Source: an uncultured Lacinutrix sp. (GTDB lineage Bacteria; Bacteroidota; Bacteroidia; Flavobacteriales; Flavobacteriaceae). From it: DNA of 10,787 nt. Shown here piece by piece: positions 1 to 8,560 of the stretch. The notes beneath the pieces were generated by a model that did no database searches, had not been told where the DNA came from, and was given only the letters and a program-made list of their open reading frames with translations. Location of the stretch: assembly GCA_937916035.1 (NCBI GenBank), contig CALGIH010000255.1, positions 1 to 10,787 on the forward strand, written 5' to 3'. Within the stretch, counting starts at the first letter, position 1. Every line of letters begins with the position of its first letter. Position numbers and translations under genes: made by a program.

Positions 1-2634
1 ATCATAAGCACTATAGCCATAAATACCGCCATCATAGTATTCGGCAATGTTTCCCCCTAAGTCATAGACTATAGCATCACCAACTTTAGCAGGTTTCTTT
101 TTGCCTACTTTTTTGTATAAAATGGTTTCAAGTTCTTTGAGTTTTTCGTTGAGCATTGGCACTTCAGCTTTAGTGATATCATAGCCTGCCCAATAATTTA
201 AGGTCAACTCCTTGGCTCCAATTTTGTGTGCTTGTTTATGAAGTTTTTTAGCTTCTTCAGCATTTGGCAAACGATACGTTTCTCCAGTTTTTTGAGATAA
301 CCATTGTACATAAGCTTTAGCGTCTTGCATGCTTACTTCAGCTGGATAATTATCAATGCCTGCTTCATATGTAAAATCACTTTTGAAAGCTTTGAATTGT
401 GCATTAGTAACTTCAAAGCGGCCAATAGAAGTGGAGTCCTTTTTAATGAGCAAGGTTTCAGGAATCAATACGCCATTTTTGATTTCTCCGAAGAATCCAT
501 CGGTACTTTTTGCTTTCTGAATTTTTAATAATTCACCTAAAGGACTATCCTCTTTAAAGGCGCCATTTTCAGTAGATGTCTTGTTGAATAGATACGTGTC
601 GATCCACTGGATTTCTTCATTCATTTTACGCAATTGATGCGTGATTTTTCCTAAACCATGTGGTTGTCCAGGAAACCACAAAAACCTCACAGGTGTGTTT
701 CCAGATTGTTGCAAGCCTCTAAAATATTCCCAACCTTGATCTCTTGGTACTGCACGATCTTCACTTCCATGAAAAATAATGGTTGGCGTTTTAATTTTTT
801 CAATTTCGAATAATGGCGATTTAATGATATAATTTTCATTATAGAATTTTCCATTGGTATCATCCCAAGGTGCACCACCAAAATAGCCTTCATCAAAACT
901 AACTCCAAATTGACAGGTTCCATAATCAGACGTCCAATTTACATCTCCAGCGCCTGGAGCTGCTACTTTAAACATGTTTGGATAACGAACGGTTAACATG
1001 GTTGTAATAATAGCACCATTAGACCAACCCATGGTTCCCATTTGATTTTTATCAATTTTTCCAGCCTTGCCTAACACGTCAATTCCTTTCATGATATCTT
1101 CCATTTCTGGTTCGTAATAGTTGCCTTTAATACTTTCTACAAAAGATAATCCATGATTAGAAGATCCATGATAATTTGGTTTTAAAATAAACATGCCTTT
1201 TTGTGAAAGCAGTTGAGGGTAGGAACTCCAACGATCACTAAACAAATCTAAATCTGCTCCTGATGGTCCACCATGAATGGATAGCATTAAAGGGTAACGT
1301 TTTCCCTCTTGATAGTTTTCTGGATACACTAAAATTCCTGTAACTTCTTCATCTTTATAGCCTTTCCAAACCATAACTTCAGTTTTAGCCAATATTTTCT
1401 TGCTGAGGTTTTTATTGAGTTTTACTAATTCCTGCTCATTTGAGAATTTGTTCCCATTCAAATTGGCTACGTGAAAGGTTGGTAATTTTGAAGCAGTAGA
1501 GTAGGTGTAGGCTACTTTGCTACCATCATCTGAAACTGAAATAATAGAGGTATGGTCATTTTTTTCTCCCAGATCAATATTTGTTTTACTCCACGAATTT
1601 CCAGTTTTCTTATAATGAGCTAATCTTATGTAAGCTTTATTTGCTAAAGTGACAATCACATCATTGCTAATCACATCAAAACCTCGACCTATTCCTAAAT
1701 CCCACTTTAAATCGACTTTACTGTAGGAGTGATTTGCAAGGGTGTAATAATACAATTCATTAATTCCAGCACCATTCCACTCAGGATCTGATGCATACGT
1801 TGAGCCGAAATAAAACCCTTTATTGTCAGCTGTAAACTGAATGCCACCCATTGGTTGCCCAAGGTTAGTTTTGATTTTAGTTATCTCACCAGATTCTAAG
1901 TTTTTTAAATAATGAAAAGGGTCTTGCTGTGCATCTGCTGCATAACTTCTACTACGTTGCATGCTGTAAAATAACCACTTGCCATCTTTTGAAATTTGAT
2001 AATCACTTAAAGGTTTTTCGTTATTTGTTAAGCGTTTTGTTGTTTTGTTCTTAATGCTATAAGCATAAAGATGATTTGGTCTCCATTGTGTCGAGTCTTC
2101 TACGATAATAACGTCATCCTTTTTTTCTTCTAGCTCTTGCTCGTATAGTGTTTTTCCATCATGAGATTGAAACAAAAGCGTATCGTCATTTTGCCAACTT
2201 AAACCTGAAATTCCGTTTTTAAACTCTTTAACTTCTTTGGCTTCACCACCATAAATACTCAAACTCCAGAGTTTATTTCCTTTATCTCTAGATGATAAAA
2301 AGTAAATGTGCTCACCATCCTTGCTGAAAATTGGACTAGAATCAGTATCGTCGCCATTAGTAAGTTGAATTGTTCTAAAGGCATCCTCTTTTTTTAAATC
2401 CAGACGTGTTAAATAAATATCTGATATAAATCGATCCTTTTCTTTTACTGGCTTACTTTTAGTCCAAACCACCATATTGTTATTAGGTGAAAAGGACACT
2501 GAACTCATAGATTCACGGTTGATAATATCTTCAGAAGTCCATTTGCTTGGGTCCTCTTTTTTATCTGATTGCGCATTTGATGCAAAGCATAGTAAGCAAA
2601 TTAATAGGATAGAGCTTATCTGTGTTTTTTTCAT
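1..2634 (-). CDS. Exported S9 prolyl-oligopeptidase-family peptidase fused to a C-terminal FGE/SUMF1-like domain (3' end cut by window)
   Basis: The frame is open from the ATG at 2634 to the window edge: 878 codons read with no stop. It starts with a signal peptide (MKKTQISSILLICLLCFASN, then AQ), so it is probably exported to the periplasm. Residues about 40-420 form a PD40/WD40-like beta-propeller (for example SFSPNNNMVVW and IFSKDGEHIYF). Residues about 430-690 are the alpha/beta-hydrolase domain, with the oxyanion motif HGGP at 454, nucleophile Ser538 in GWSNGA, Asp626 in GSEDRAVP and His659 in PGQPHG, so the triad is complete. From about 735 a second domain begins with GRFEVTNAQF, VSMQDAKAYVQW, TYRLPNAEEAKKL and YDLGGNIAEY, the conserved signature order of formylglycine-generating-enzyme/SUMF1-type proteins. 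Its catalytic-cysteine region would lie beyond the edge, so activity cannot be judged. It is the last visible gene of a peptidase run, 15 bp after the tricorn gene. The peptidase call is firm; the role of the added domain is unknown. Confidence 0.93.
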   Translation of the reverse strand, partial: MKKTQISSILLICLLCFASNAQSDKKEDPSKWTSEDIINRESMSSVSFSPNNNMVVWTKSKPVKEKDRFISDIYLTRLDLKKEDAFRTIQLTNGDDTDSSPIFSKDGEHIYFLSSRDKGNKLWSLSIYGGEAKEVKEFKNGISGLSWQNDDTLLFQSHDGKTLYEQELEEKKDDVIIVEDSTQWRPNHLYAYSIKNKTTKRLTNNEKPLSDYQISKDGKWLFYSMQRSRSYAADAQQDPFHYLKNLESGEITKIKTNLGQPMGGIQFTADNKGFYFGSTYASDPEWNGAGINELYYYTLANHSYSKVDLKWDLGIGRGFDVISNDVIVTLANKAYIRLAHYKKTGNSWSKTNIDLGEKNDHTSIISVSDDGSKVAYTYSTASKLPTFHVANLNGNKFSNEQELVKLNKNLSKKILAKTEVMVWKGYKDEEVTGILVYPENYQEGKRYPLMLSIHGGPSGADLDLFSDRWSSYPQLLSQKGMFILKPNYHGSSNHGLSFVESIKGNYYEPEMEDIMKGIDVLGKAGKIDKNQMGTMGWSNGAIITTMLTVRYPNMFKVAAPGAGDVNWTSDYGTCQFGVSFDEGYFGGAPWDDTNGKFYNENYIIKSPLFEIEKIKTPTIIFHGSEDRAVPRDQGWEYFRGLQQSGNTPVRFLWFPGQPHGLGKITHQLRKMNEEIQWIDTYLFNKTSTENGAFKEDSPLGELLKIQKAKSTDGFFGEIKNGVLIPETLLIKKDSTSIGRFEVTNAQFKAFKSDFTYEAGIDNYPAEVSMQDAKAYVQWLSQKTGETYRLPNAEEAKKLHKQAHKIGAKELTLNYWAGYDITKAEVPMLNEKLKELETILYKKVGKKKPAKVGDAIVYDLGGNIAEYYDGGIYGYSAYD

Positions 2635-2649
2635 TTTATAAAGGATTAT

Positions 2650-5600
2650 CTAATTATTATTTGATTGAGCAGGTTTTGAAAAAGGAGGTGGCACTACTTT
2701 CTTGATTCCCTGCGTTTTCAACATTTCTAGCACCTCTTGAACGGCACGTTCTAGCTGTGGGTCTTTTCCTTTTGATAACGAAACTGCATCTTGTCTTACT
2801 ACAATGTCTGGAGCAACACCTTCATTTTCAGCAACCCATTTATTATTTATGGGATCAAAAACTGCATTGTCTGGAGCAGTTAATGAACCTCCATCTATTA
2901 AACGATAATGTGTCGAAGATTTTACCAACCCTCCCCAAGTTGTAGTTCCAATTAAAGGACCTGCATTTTGTTGTCTAAACACCCAAGGAAAAAAGTCTCC
3001 TCCAGAACCAGCAAGCTCATTTATAATTAATGCTTTTGGACCTAATATCCCAGCAGGAAGACGCATTGGTATACCATTAGGAACTTCGTTAGTAAGTCCA
3101 GCGCGAAGTGTTCTGGTCATTAAATCTACCATATAATCATCTAGATTTCCGCCACCATTAAAACGTTCGTCTATAACAGCACCTTCTTTGTCTTGTTGTG
3201 CAAAGAAATAACGGTTGAAAGACACAAAGCCTGCACCACTTGTATTTGGAACCCAAACATAAGCTAAGCGACCACTTGAAAGTTCGTCAACCAATCGTCT
3301 GTTATCTTCAACCCAAGTACGTTGGCGTAATCCGTTTTCACTTCCTATGGGTGTTACAATTTCTTTCCAAGCACCTGTGAATTCTGGCTTGTCATTAATA
3401 TGTAATGTAGTTTGTTTATCTAAAGTACCATCGAGTAATTGGAACGGATTATCACTTGCTGTTAAAGGATTTCCGTTGATGCCAACTATGTAATAACCTT
3501 CTTTTATGTTTAATCCAGGCTGATCTAATGGACCAGTTAATCCAGGATTCCAGCTCTCGGTAGTAAATATTCGTTTTATTTGCCAGCGATTACTTTTTGC
3601 TTCTAAATCTGCACCTAATAAACCAACTTTTGAGTTGTCAACATCAGGAAAATCACCACCACGCACAAAACTATGGCCTACAGATAATTCACCATTCATT
3701 TGATCTAAAATATAATTTAAATCTGCTCTATGTTTTAGGTATGGTAATAAAGGAGCATAACGTTTGTAAACCACATTCCAATCGCGACCATGCATGTTTG
3801 GGTCGTAAAAATAATCTTGCTCGTAACGCCACGCTTCTTCAAACATCTGCGTCCATTCAGCGGTTTTATTTAAATTCATTTGAAGATTCACTTTTAAAGA
3901 TTTTCCATCTTTTCCGCTAGGTCCTCCAGTATCCATTACTTGCCAATTATCATTTACTTGTGCGAGCATTTTTTTACCATCAGTTGATACTGATATTTGG
4001 CTTGCTCCACTTATAAACTCCTTAGCTTCGTTGTCTTCTAACTTGTATTTTTGAACTGTTAAACCTCTATCGTTTGGAATGCGTTCTATGATAAATACAG
4101 AGCCTTTAGGTCCACTTAACATATATGAATAATTACGAACAGGAATATCTAAAGCTAATGTTCGTCTTTCAATATCTTCAAAATCAATCTTTAGGCTAGT
4201 ATCTTCTTTCTTCTCATCTGTTTTTGCTTTGTCATCTTCTTCCTTCTTTTCTTCTTTTTTATCAGGGTCTTCTTCATCACTTTTTGGCTTGAAAGGTGAT
4301 TTATTATCTGATTGTAAATTAATCACGTATGCAGCATATTCAGGATTTGCAGTCATTGAGCTTGTATTTGCCCAACCTGAACCTAAAGCCACATCTGTAC
4401 TTGCTAAAAAGTAAAGATGTTCTGTGTCTGCATCCCAAGAAGGCGAGAAGGCATCTGCAAGTGTGTTGGTTACTGCTTGCGTTTTACTTGAAGCTAAAGA
4501 CCAAAGCATTACTTGTCTGAAATTATTTGTGCCAGATTTTGAATAGGCTATCCATTGCGAATCTGGAGACCACGTTAAACCTAAATTACCACGTTCTAAA
4601 TTATTGCCTCCAACACCAATTGTTTTAATAGTTCCTGAAGCAATATCAACGAGTCTAATTCTCACATCATCATCAGTAAATACAATATATTTTCCATCTG
4701 GTGACCATGTTGGCTCCCATCCTAATTTAGATTCTCCAATGGAGATACTTCTAGGTGAAGACATGCCATCTTGATTTGCAATCAATAACTCATAACCTTT
4801 ACCATTGCTATCAGAAAACCAAGCTACTTCTTCTCCTTTTGGTGACCAAATTGGTGTTCTGTCTGCGACTCCAGAACTTTGTGTCATGTTTCTTGAATCT
4901 CCATTTTCAATTGGAATTGTGAAGATTTCACCTCTAGATTCCATAATTGCACGTTTCCCAGTTGGAGATAAAGAAGCTGAACTGGCTGATCTGCTTACAT
5001 CTTCCCATTTAGTAGCAGCCCAAGGAAAATCTCCAATAACATTGATGTTGAGTTGTTTTGCTGTATTTGTATTAAGATCAAATGTGTGTAAATAACCGTC
5101 ACGTTCAAATACTAACATGTTACCATGACCTGAAAGAGATTTAATATCAGAGCCTTGATATTTGGTTATTTGTTTTAATTCGGAAGTTTTTGAGTTAAAC
5201 GACCATATATTGGCAGCAAAATCTCTATCAGATAGAAAATAGATATTGTCGTCAATCCAAATTGGTTTTATGTCTGTGGTTTTATCATTTGGCAGTAAGG
5301 TTTCTTGTGAATTGTTTAAATTCAAAATAACTAGAGGTGTATTTTGACCACCTCTATAAGCTCTCCATTCTTCATCCCAACGACTCATGCGATCAAGAAT
5401 CATATGCTTGCCATCTTTTGAATAAGAACCACTCGTGCTCCATTGTGAAGTCAGCATTTTAGATGGTCCACCTTCAAAAGGAACTGTCCATAAACGATCA
5501 AAACCGCTAGGAGCAGTATCACGATTGGAGGCATATAAAACCTGTTTTCCATCGTTTGTCCAACCACGAACTTGTGCACCATTTGGATGCCAAGTGAGTC

Positions 5601-5892
5601 GAGTTGCGTCGCCACCTTCAACAGAAACAAGGTAAACCGCATTTGAACCAAAGCGATTGGATGTGAATGCAATCCATTTTCCATCTGGAGAAAAATAAGG
5701 TTCACTTTCAATAGCAGCAGTACTTGTTAATCTTTTTGCATTGGTGTTATTAAGTCCAGCAATCCAAATATCACTACCATAACAGAATGTAATTTGAGAG
5801 TCGTTAATATCTGGTTGGCGTAAAAGCCTTGTGCCTTGAGCAAAAGTTGAGATACTGAAAAAAAGTATAAAAATTCTGATTAATTGTTTCAT
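2650..5892 (-). CDS. Exported tricorn-type peptidase, family S41, with N-terminal beta-propeller and C-terminal PDZ/protease domains
   Basis: The protein is 1080 residues from the ATG at 5892. An in-frame ATG at 5931 would add 13 residues and overlap the previous gene. The 5892 start is preferred because it puts a clean signal peptide (MKQLIRIFILFFSISTFAQG) at the N-terminus and leaves a 19 bp gap. Residues about 20-530 carry repeated propeller blades (YFSPDGKWIAFTSNR, WSPDGKYIVF, WSPDSQWIAYSKS). Residues 536-564 are a Lys/Asp/Glu-rich linker. The tricorn core domain starts near 690 (EEAWRYEQDYFYDPNMHG). Active-site residues are recognisable by family comparison: His740 in LSVGHSFV, the RFNGGG motif, nucleophile Ser963 in ELAGSGGDFF, and a candidate catalytic Glu at 1022 or 1024 in AENEGVAPD. 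Tricorn proteases are large self-assembling peptidases that trim oligopeptides; the archaeal one is cytosolic, whereas this one is probably periplasmic. It lies between two S9 peptidases, suggesting a shared peptide-degradation job. No lesions are seen. Confidence 0.95.
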   Translation of the reverse strand: MKQLIRIFILFFSISTFAQGTRLLRQPDINDSQITFCYGSDIWIAGLNNTNAKRLTSTAAIESEPYFSPDGKWIAFTSNRFGSNAVYLVSVEGGDATRLTWHPNGAQVRGWTNDGKQVLYASNRDTAPSGFDRLWTVPFEGGPSKMLTSQWSTSGSYSKDGKHMILDRMSRWDEEWRAYRGGQNTPLVILNLNNSQETLLPNDKTTDIKPIWIDDNIYFLSDRDFAANIWSFNSKTSELKQITKYQGSDIKSLSGHGNMLVFERDGYLHTFDLNTNTAKQLNINVIGDFPWAATKWEDVSRSASSASLSPTGKRAIMESRGEIFTIPIENGDSRNMTQSSGVADRTPIWSPKGEEVAWFSDSNGKGYELLIANQDGMSSPRSISIGESKLGWEPTWSPDGKYIVFTDDDVRIRLVDIASGTIKTIGVGGNNLERGNLGLTWSPDSQWIAYSKSGTNNFRQVMLWSLASSKTQAVTNTLADAFSPSWDADTEHLYFLASTDVALGSGWANTSSMTANPEYAAYVINLQSDNKSPFKPKSDEEDPDKKEEKKEEDDKAKTDEKKEDTSLKIDFEDIERRTLALDIPVRNYSYMLSGPKGSVFIIERIPNDRGLTVQKYKLEDNEAKEFISGASQISVSTDGKKMLAQVNDNWQVMDTGGPSGKDGKSLKVNLQMNLNKTAEWTQMFEEAWRYEQDYFYDPNMHGRDWNVVYKRYAPLLPYLKHRADLNYILDQMNGELSVGHSFVRGGDFPDVDNSKVGLLGADLEAKSNRWQIKRIFTTESWNPGLTGPLDQPGLNIKEGYYIVGINGNPLTASDNPFQLLDGTLDKQTTLHINDKPEFTGAWKEIVTPIGSENGLRQRTWVEDNRRLVDELSSGRLAYVWVPNTSGAGFVSFNRYFFAQQDKEGAVIDERFNGGGNLDDYMVDLMTRTLRAGLTNEVPNGIPMRLPAGILGPKALIINELAGSGGDFFPWVFRQQNAGPLIGTTTWGGLVKSSTHYRLIDGGSLTAPDNAVFDPINNKWVAENEGVAPDIVVRQDAVSLSKGKDPQLERAVQEVLEMLKTQGIKKVVPPPFSKPAQSNNN

Positions 5893-5911
5893 AAGACTAT
5901 TGATTGATTTT

Positions 5912-7936
5912 TTAATTTTTGTATTTGTCAAACCAAGCTAAAATACTAGCGATTTTTGCAATTAAATTGCTTGGTCTGTTTGCAATACCATGCGATGCTC
6001 CTGGAATACGAACCATTGCTGTTTCTACATTTTCGAGCTTTAAAGCTGTATAGAATTGTTCTGATTCTGCAATTGGTGTTCTATAGTCTTCTTCTCCAGT
6101 TAAGAGCATGGTTGGTGTTGTTACATTAGCAACATAAGATAAAGGGGAACGTTTTATATATGACATTGGGTCTTCCCATGGTTTGCTAGCAAACCAGTAT
6201 TTATAAAAGAAAGGTGTAGAATCTGCATACAACACAAAACTGTACCAATTAATGACTGGTTTTGCAACCACAGCTGCTGCAAAACGATCTGTTTTCCCAA
6301 CAATCCAAGCGGTTAAAACACCACCACCACTGCCTCCAGTGACGAAGAGATTTTTATCATCGACATAGCCCTTATTAATAACAGCATCAACGCCAGACAT
6401 TAAATCGTCATAATCGTGGTTAGGGTAATCATGATGAATTAAGTTTCCAAATTCTTGTCCATAACTTGTGCTTCCTCTAGGATTGGAATATAATACGACG
6501 TAACCAGCCGCAGCAAAAGCTTGTATTTCTGCTGAATAAACGGAACCATAACTTGAGAAAGGACCTCCATGAATTTCTAAAATGAAAGGATATTTTTTAT
6601 TGGGATCAAAGTTTGGAGGTGTTACAATCCAACCTTGAATATCTTTTTGATCGTAAGACGATTTCCACCAGATTTCTTCAACATTTCCAAGATTTCTGAA
6701 AGAAAATAAATCGTCATTGACTGCTGTTAATCTTTTGGTTGTTTTTCCATCAGAGACAGCTAAATCTGATGGATGATTGGTTCCACCTAAGGTGTATGCA
6801 AATTTTCCATTATTTGAAACGGTATACTCAGCTGCATTATAAGGACGCCCTAATGACAAACCACCTAAGTTTTCTGTTATAGTGGTTACTTTTCCACTTA
6901 AAGTAATATGACCAATTTTGGTGTCGCCTTTATCATCATATTGAAAGTAAATACCATCACCTTTTGCATCCCAATTAATATTCGCTACATCACGATCAAA
7001 GCCTTTTGAAATTATTGTTGTGTTGGAACCATCAGTATTCATAACATATAGCTCAGTAACTTGATAACCTTGATAGGTGTCGTCAAATCCTGTATATGCA
7101 ATTTTTGAACCATTTGGGGATAACGCTGGACCTTGATCTGGACCATATCTTTTTGTAAGCGTACTAATTTTTCCTTTAGCAACATTGAGTTTATGGATTT
7201 CACTATCGTTAGGTTCTAACGCTTCCTCTTTATGAAAGTTAGCACTGAAGTAAACATCTGTATCATTTTTTGACCAAATTGGAGGGCCATGATCAAATTC
7301 AGTAAACGTAAGTTGTCTCGGAGAACCTCCATCAGTAGATAAAGTGAATAATTGCATGTTACCAGGTTTAAGATAACCCTGTCCATCTCCTCTATACACT
7401 ATATTGTCAATATAAGTTGGAGGTGTATTCCACTTGGCTCCTTCAGGTTTTGCAGGCATTTTTATGATGGATGCATGCTCTTTTGGTACAAACATATTGA
7501 ATGCGATATATTGGTCGTTATGTGACCAAGTAACTTGTCCTGGGGATTGTGGTAAGTTAGTTAATGGCACAACTTCTTTGGTGTCTAACCACATGAAATA
7601 AAGCTTCATTTTGCTGTCTTCTTTATTGGATTTAAACACTATTTTTTTTCCATCATGCGACCATTTTGGACCAAAATCATTTTGATTTCCAGTTGTTAAG
7701 GGCCTCATATTAGAACCATCATAATTTGAAATCCAAATGTTAGACAAGTTTTTATCTGTCATGACATCTTTAAAATTTCGGACATAAACTATTTTTGTCC
7801 CATCAGGAGATATTTCTGGGCTGGAAATAAATTCCATATTAAAAATATCAATGAGCTCTAAGTTACTTTGGATTTGGCCGAAACAAAAATGGACGGTCAA
7901 AAGGATGAGGCTTAACGTTTTTAGAAATGATTTCAT
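5912..7936 (-). CDS. Exported S9 family peptidase (acylaminoacyl-peptidase / prolyl oligopeptidase type)
   Basis: The protein is 674 residues, a normal length for a bacterial S9C-like enzyme. A signal peptide (MKSFLKTLSLILLTVHFCFG, then Q) opens it. Residues about 30-400 are TolB/PD40 propeller repeats such as EISPDGTKIVYVRN, WSHDGKKIVFKSN and ALSPNGSKIAY. The hydrolase domain spans about 430-674: HGGP oxyanion motif at His456, SNPRGSTSYG, nucleophile Ser536 in VTGGSGGG, Asp617 in GEEDYRTP and His649 in PGASHGIAN. All catalytic residues are present. Such enzymes cleave short peptides, some from an acylated N-terminus; the exact specificity cannot be read here. It is the first of three close peptidase genes. 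The leader (AAAATAAACATCTTAAAACC before the ATG) is A-rich with no Shine-Dalgarno, as usual in Bacteroidota. I found no clear TAnnTTTG-type promoter just upstream, so it may be read through from the PycTM-like gene. Confidence 0.95.
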   Translation of the reverse strand: MKSFLKTLSLILLTVHFCFGQIQSNLELIDIFNMEFISSPEISPDGTKIVYVRNFKDVMTDKNLSNIWISNYDGSNMRPLTTGNQNDFGPKWSHDGKKIVFKSNKEDSKMKLYFMWLDTKEVVPLTNLPQSPGQVTWSHNDQYIAFNMFVPKEHASIIKMPAKPEGAKWNTPPTYIDNIVYRGDGQGYLKPGNMQLFTLSTDGGSPRQLTFTEFDHGPPIWSKNDTDVYFSANFHKEEALEPNDSEIHKLNVAKGKISTLTKRYGPDQGPALSPNGSKIAYTGFDDTYQGYQVTELYVMNTDGSNTTIISKGFDRDVANINWDAKGDGIYFQYDDKGDTKIGHITLSGKVTTITENLGGLSLGRPYNAAEYTVSNNGKFAYTLGGTNHPSDLAVSDGKTTKRLTAVNDDLFSFRNLGNVEEIWWKSSYDQKDIQGWIVTPPNFDPNKKYPFILEIHGGPFSSYGSVYSAEIQAFAAAGYVVLYSNPRGSTSYGQEFGNLIHHDYPNHDYDDLMSGVDAVINKGYVDDKNLFVTGGSGGGVLTAWIVGKTDRFAAAVVAKPVINWYSFVLYADSTPFFYKYWFASKPWEDPMSYIKRSPLSYVANVTTPTMLLTGEEDYRTPIAESEQFYTALKLENVETAMVRIPGASHGIANRPSNLIAKIASILAWFDKYKN

Positions 7937-7974
7937 GATGTTGGTTTTAAGATGTTTATTTTAAAGAATAGCGT
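7937..7974 (-). other. Short spacer before the S9 peptidase gene
   Basis: These 38 bp between the ancestral end of the PycTM-like frame and the peptidase start are AT-rich. No G/C-rich hairpin plus U-tract terminator and no clear TAnnTTTG promoter element is visible. The spacing is compatible with continuous transcription from the upstream genes into the peptidase genes. Confidence 0.4.
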
Positions 7975-8028
7975 TTAAAGTGTAATTATTGCAAAACTCC
8001 CCATAATTACTAATAATAAGCCAATAGC
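7975..8028 (-). other. In-frame continuation of the PycTM-like gene beyond its TAG stop (lost C-terminal membrane helix)
   Basis: Reading on after the TAG at 8031-8029 in the same frame gives AIGLLLVIMGSFAIITL and then TAA at 7977-7975. Seventeen uninterrupted strongly hydrophobic residues are about the length of one membrane helix and follow directly on the predicted C-terminal amphipathic helix. From memory, PycTM-type proteins commonly end in such a hydrophobic segment. The ancestral product would have had 183 residues, with a 38 bp gap to the S9 peptidase gene. TAG can arise by one change from codons such as CAG, AAG, TGG, TTG or TAT. Whether any readthrough occurs is unknown. Confidence 0.7.
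7982..8010. repeat. Perfect 8-bp inverted repeat (GTAATTAT / ATAATTAC, 13-base loop)
   Basis: The arms are at 7982-7989 and 8003-8010. The stem is almost all A/T and lies inside the in-frame hydrophobic extension of the PycTM-like gene, so it may be chance in low-GC coding DNA. It has no following T-run on the coding strand, which argues against a terminator. Confidence 0.35.
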
Positions 8029-8526
8029 CTAATAGCGTAAAGCTTTGTTAGCACAGGAAAATTTATAGGATGCAATTTTTGAAATGATAAATATTTGTTG
8101 TCCTAATTGATCGAATAATTGATCTTCGTCACAACTTATGGTATGGAACGGTTTTGCAAACTCTTTAACGTTTCCATATTTTGAAATAATATCTCCAAAA
8201 AAGAAAATATTTTTTTCGTATTTGTCTTCAATTCTTGGCATAAAACAACGAACACTAAAGTAAATTGAAGTTGCTGTACATAAAAACCAAGCAGCTAATA
8301 AGACATAAAGAAAGAGGTAGTTTGCGCCTTCTGCTAAAACGGTCTCAAGGTATTTATAAGTAAAATTTAGCAAAATTCCGTAGAAAAATAAAATAAGACC
8401 TGCCTTTATTTCCGAAGCTTTAATAAGTCCAGAAACATAGTCAATGCTTCCCCAATAATGGTCAATTAAATCGTCAGTATGTTTATTTTTTTGGCTGTTT
8501 GATTTGAATGTTTTTTCTGGCTCCAT
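8029..8526 (-). CDS. PycTM-like Pycsar effector-domain membrane protein (DUF5706 type), probably C-terminally truncated
   Basis: The present frame codes for 165 residues from the ATG at 8526. The family signature is a short soluble N-terminus, then GLIKASEIKAGLIL (residues 33-46) leading into a first membrane helix (about 41-58), a second helix (about 70-92), the FFFGDI motif (108-113), and a helix with DQLGQQIFIISKIASYKF (139-156). I recognise this order as the Pycsar effector transmembrane domain. In Pycsar defence the cyclase makes cCMP or cUMP on infection, and the effector then damages the inner membrane. The 34 bp leader separates it from the end of a class III cyclase remnant, the expected cyclase-effector order. 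The frame ends at TAG (8031-8029) right after NKALRY, and the next 17 codons in the same frame encode a hydrophobic helix, so the gene probably lost its last membrane segment to a nonsense change. The family call rests on remembered motifs, not a search. An unrelated small two-helix membrane protein is the main alternative. Confidence 0.8.
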   Translation of the reverse strand: MEPEKTFKSNSQKNKHTDDLIDHYWGSIDYVSGLIKASEIKAGLILFFYGILLNFTYKYLETVLAEGANYLFLYVLLAAWFLCTATSIYFSVRCFMPRIEDKYEKNIFFFGDIISKYGNVKEFAKPFHTISCDEDQLFDQLGQQIFIISKIASYKFSCANKALRY

Positions 8527-8560
8527 ATTAGTTTCTGTTTGATAAATGTGATTTATTAAT

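Noticed and set aside
687..923. Minus-strand 78-codon frame, and a similar 86-codon frame at 5451-5711
   Set aside because: Both are out-of-frame readings within the S9-FGE and tricorn genes, whose own frames are continuous and carry catalytic motifs there.
4195..4300. Low-complexity TTC/TTT-rich tract that could suggest a repeat or a plus-strand Ser-rich gene
   Set aside because: It encodes the Lys/Asp/Glu-rich linker (residues 536-564) of the tricorn-type peptidase. The plus-strand reading is a shadow.
304..5635. Several plus-strand open frames of 60-107 codons
   Set aside because: All lie inside long, well-supported minus-strand genes, have skewed compositions and show no recognisable domain.
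7982..8010. Inverted repeat as a transcription terminator between the PycTM-like gene and the peptidases
   Set aside because: The stem is nearly all A/T, no T-run follows on the coding strand, and the sequence is explained as the in-frame hydrophobic extension of the effector gene.
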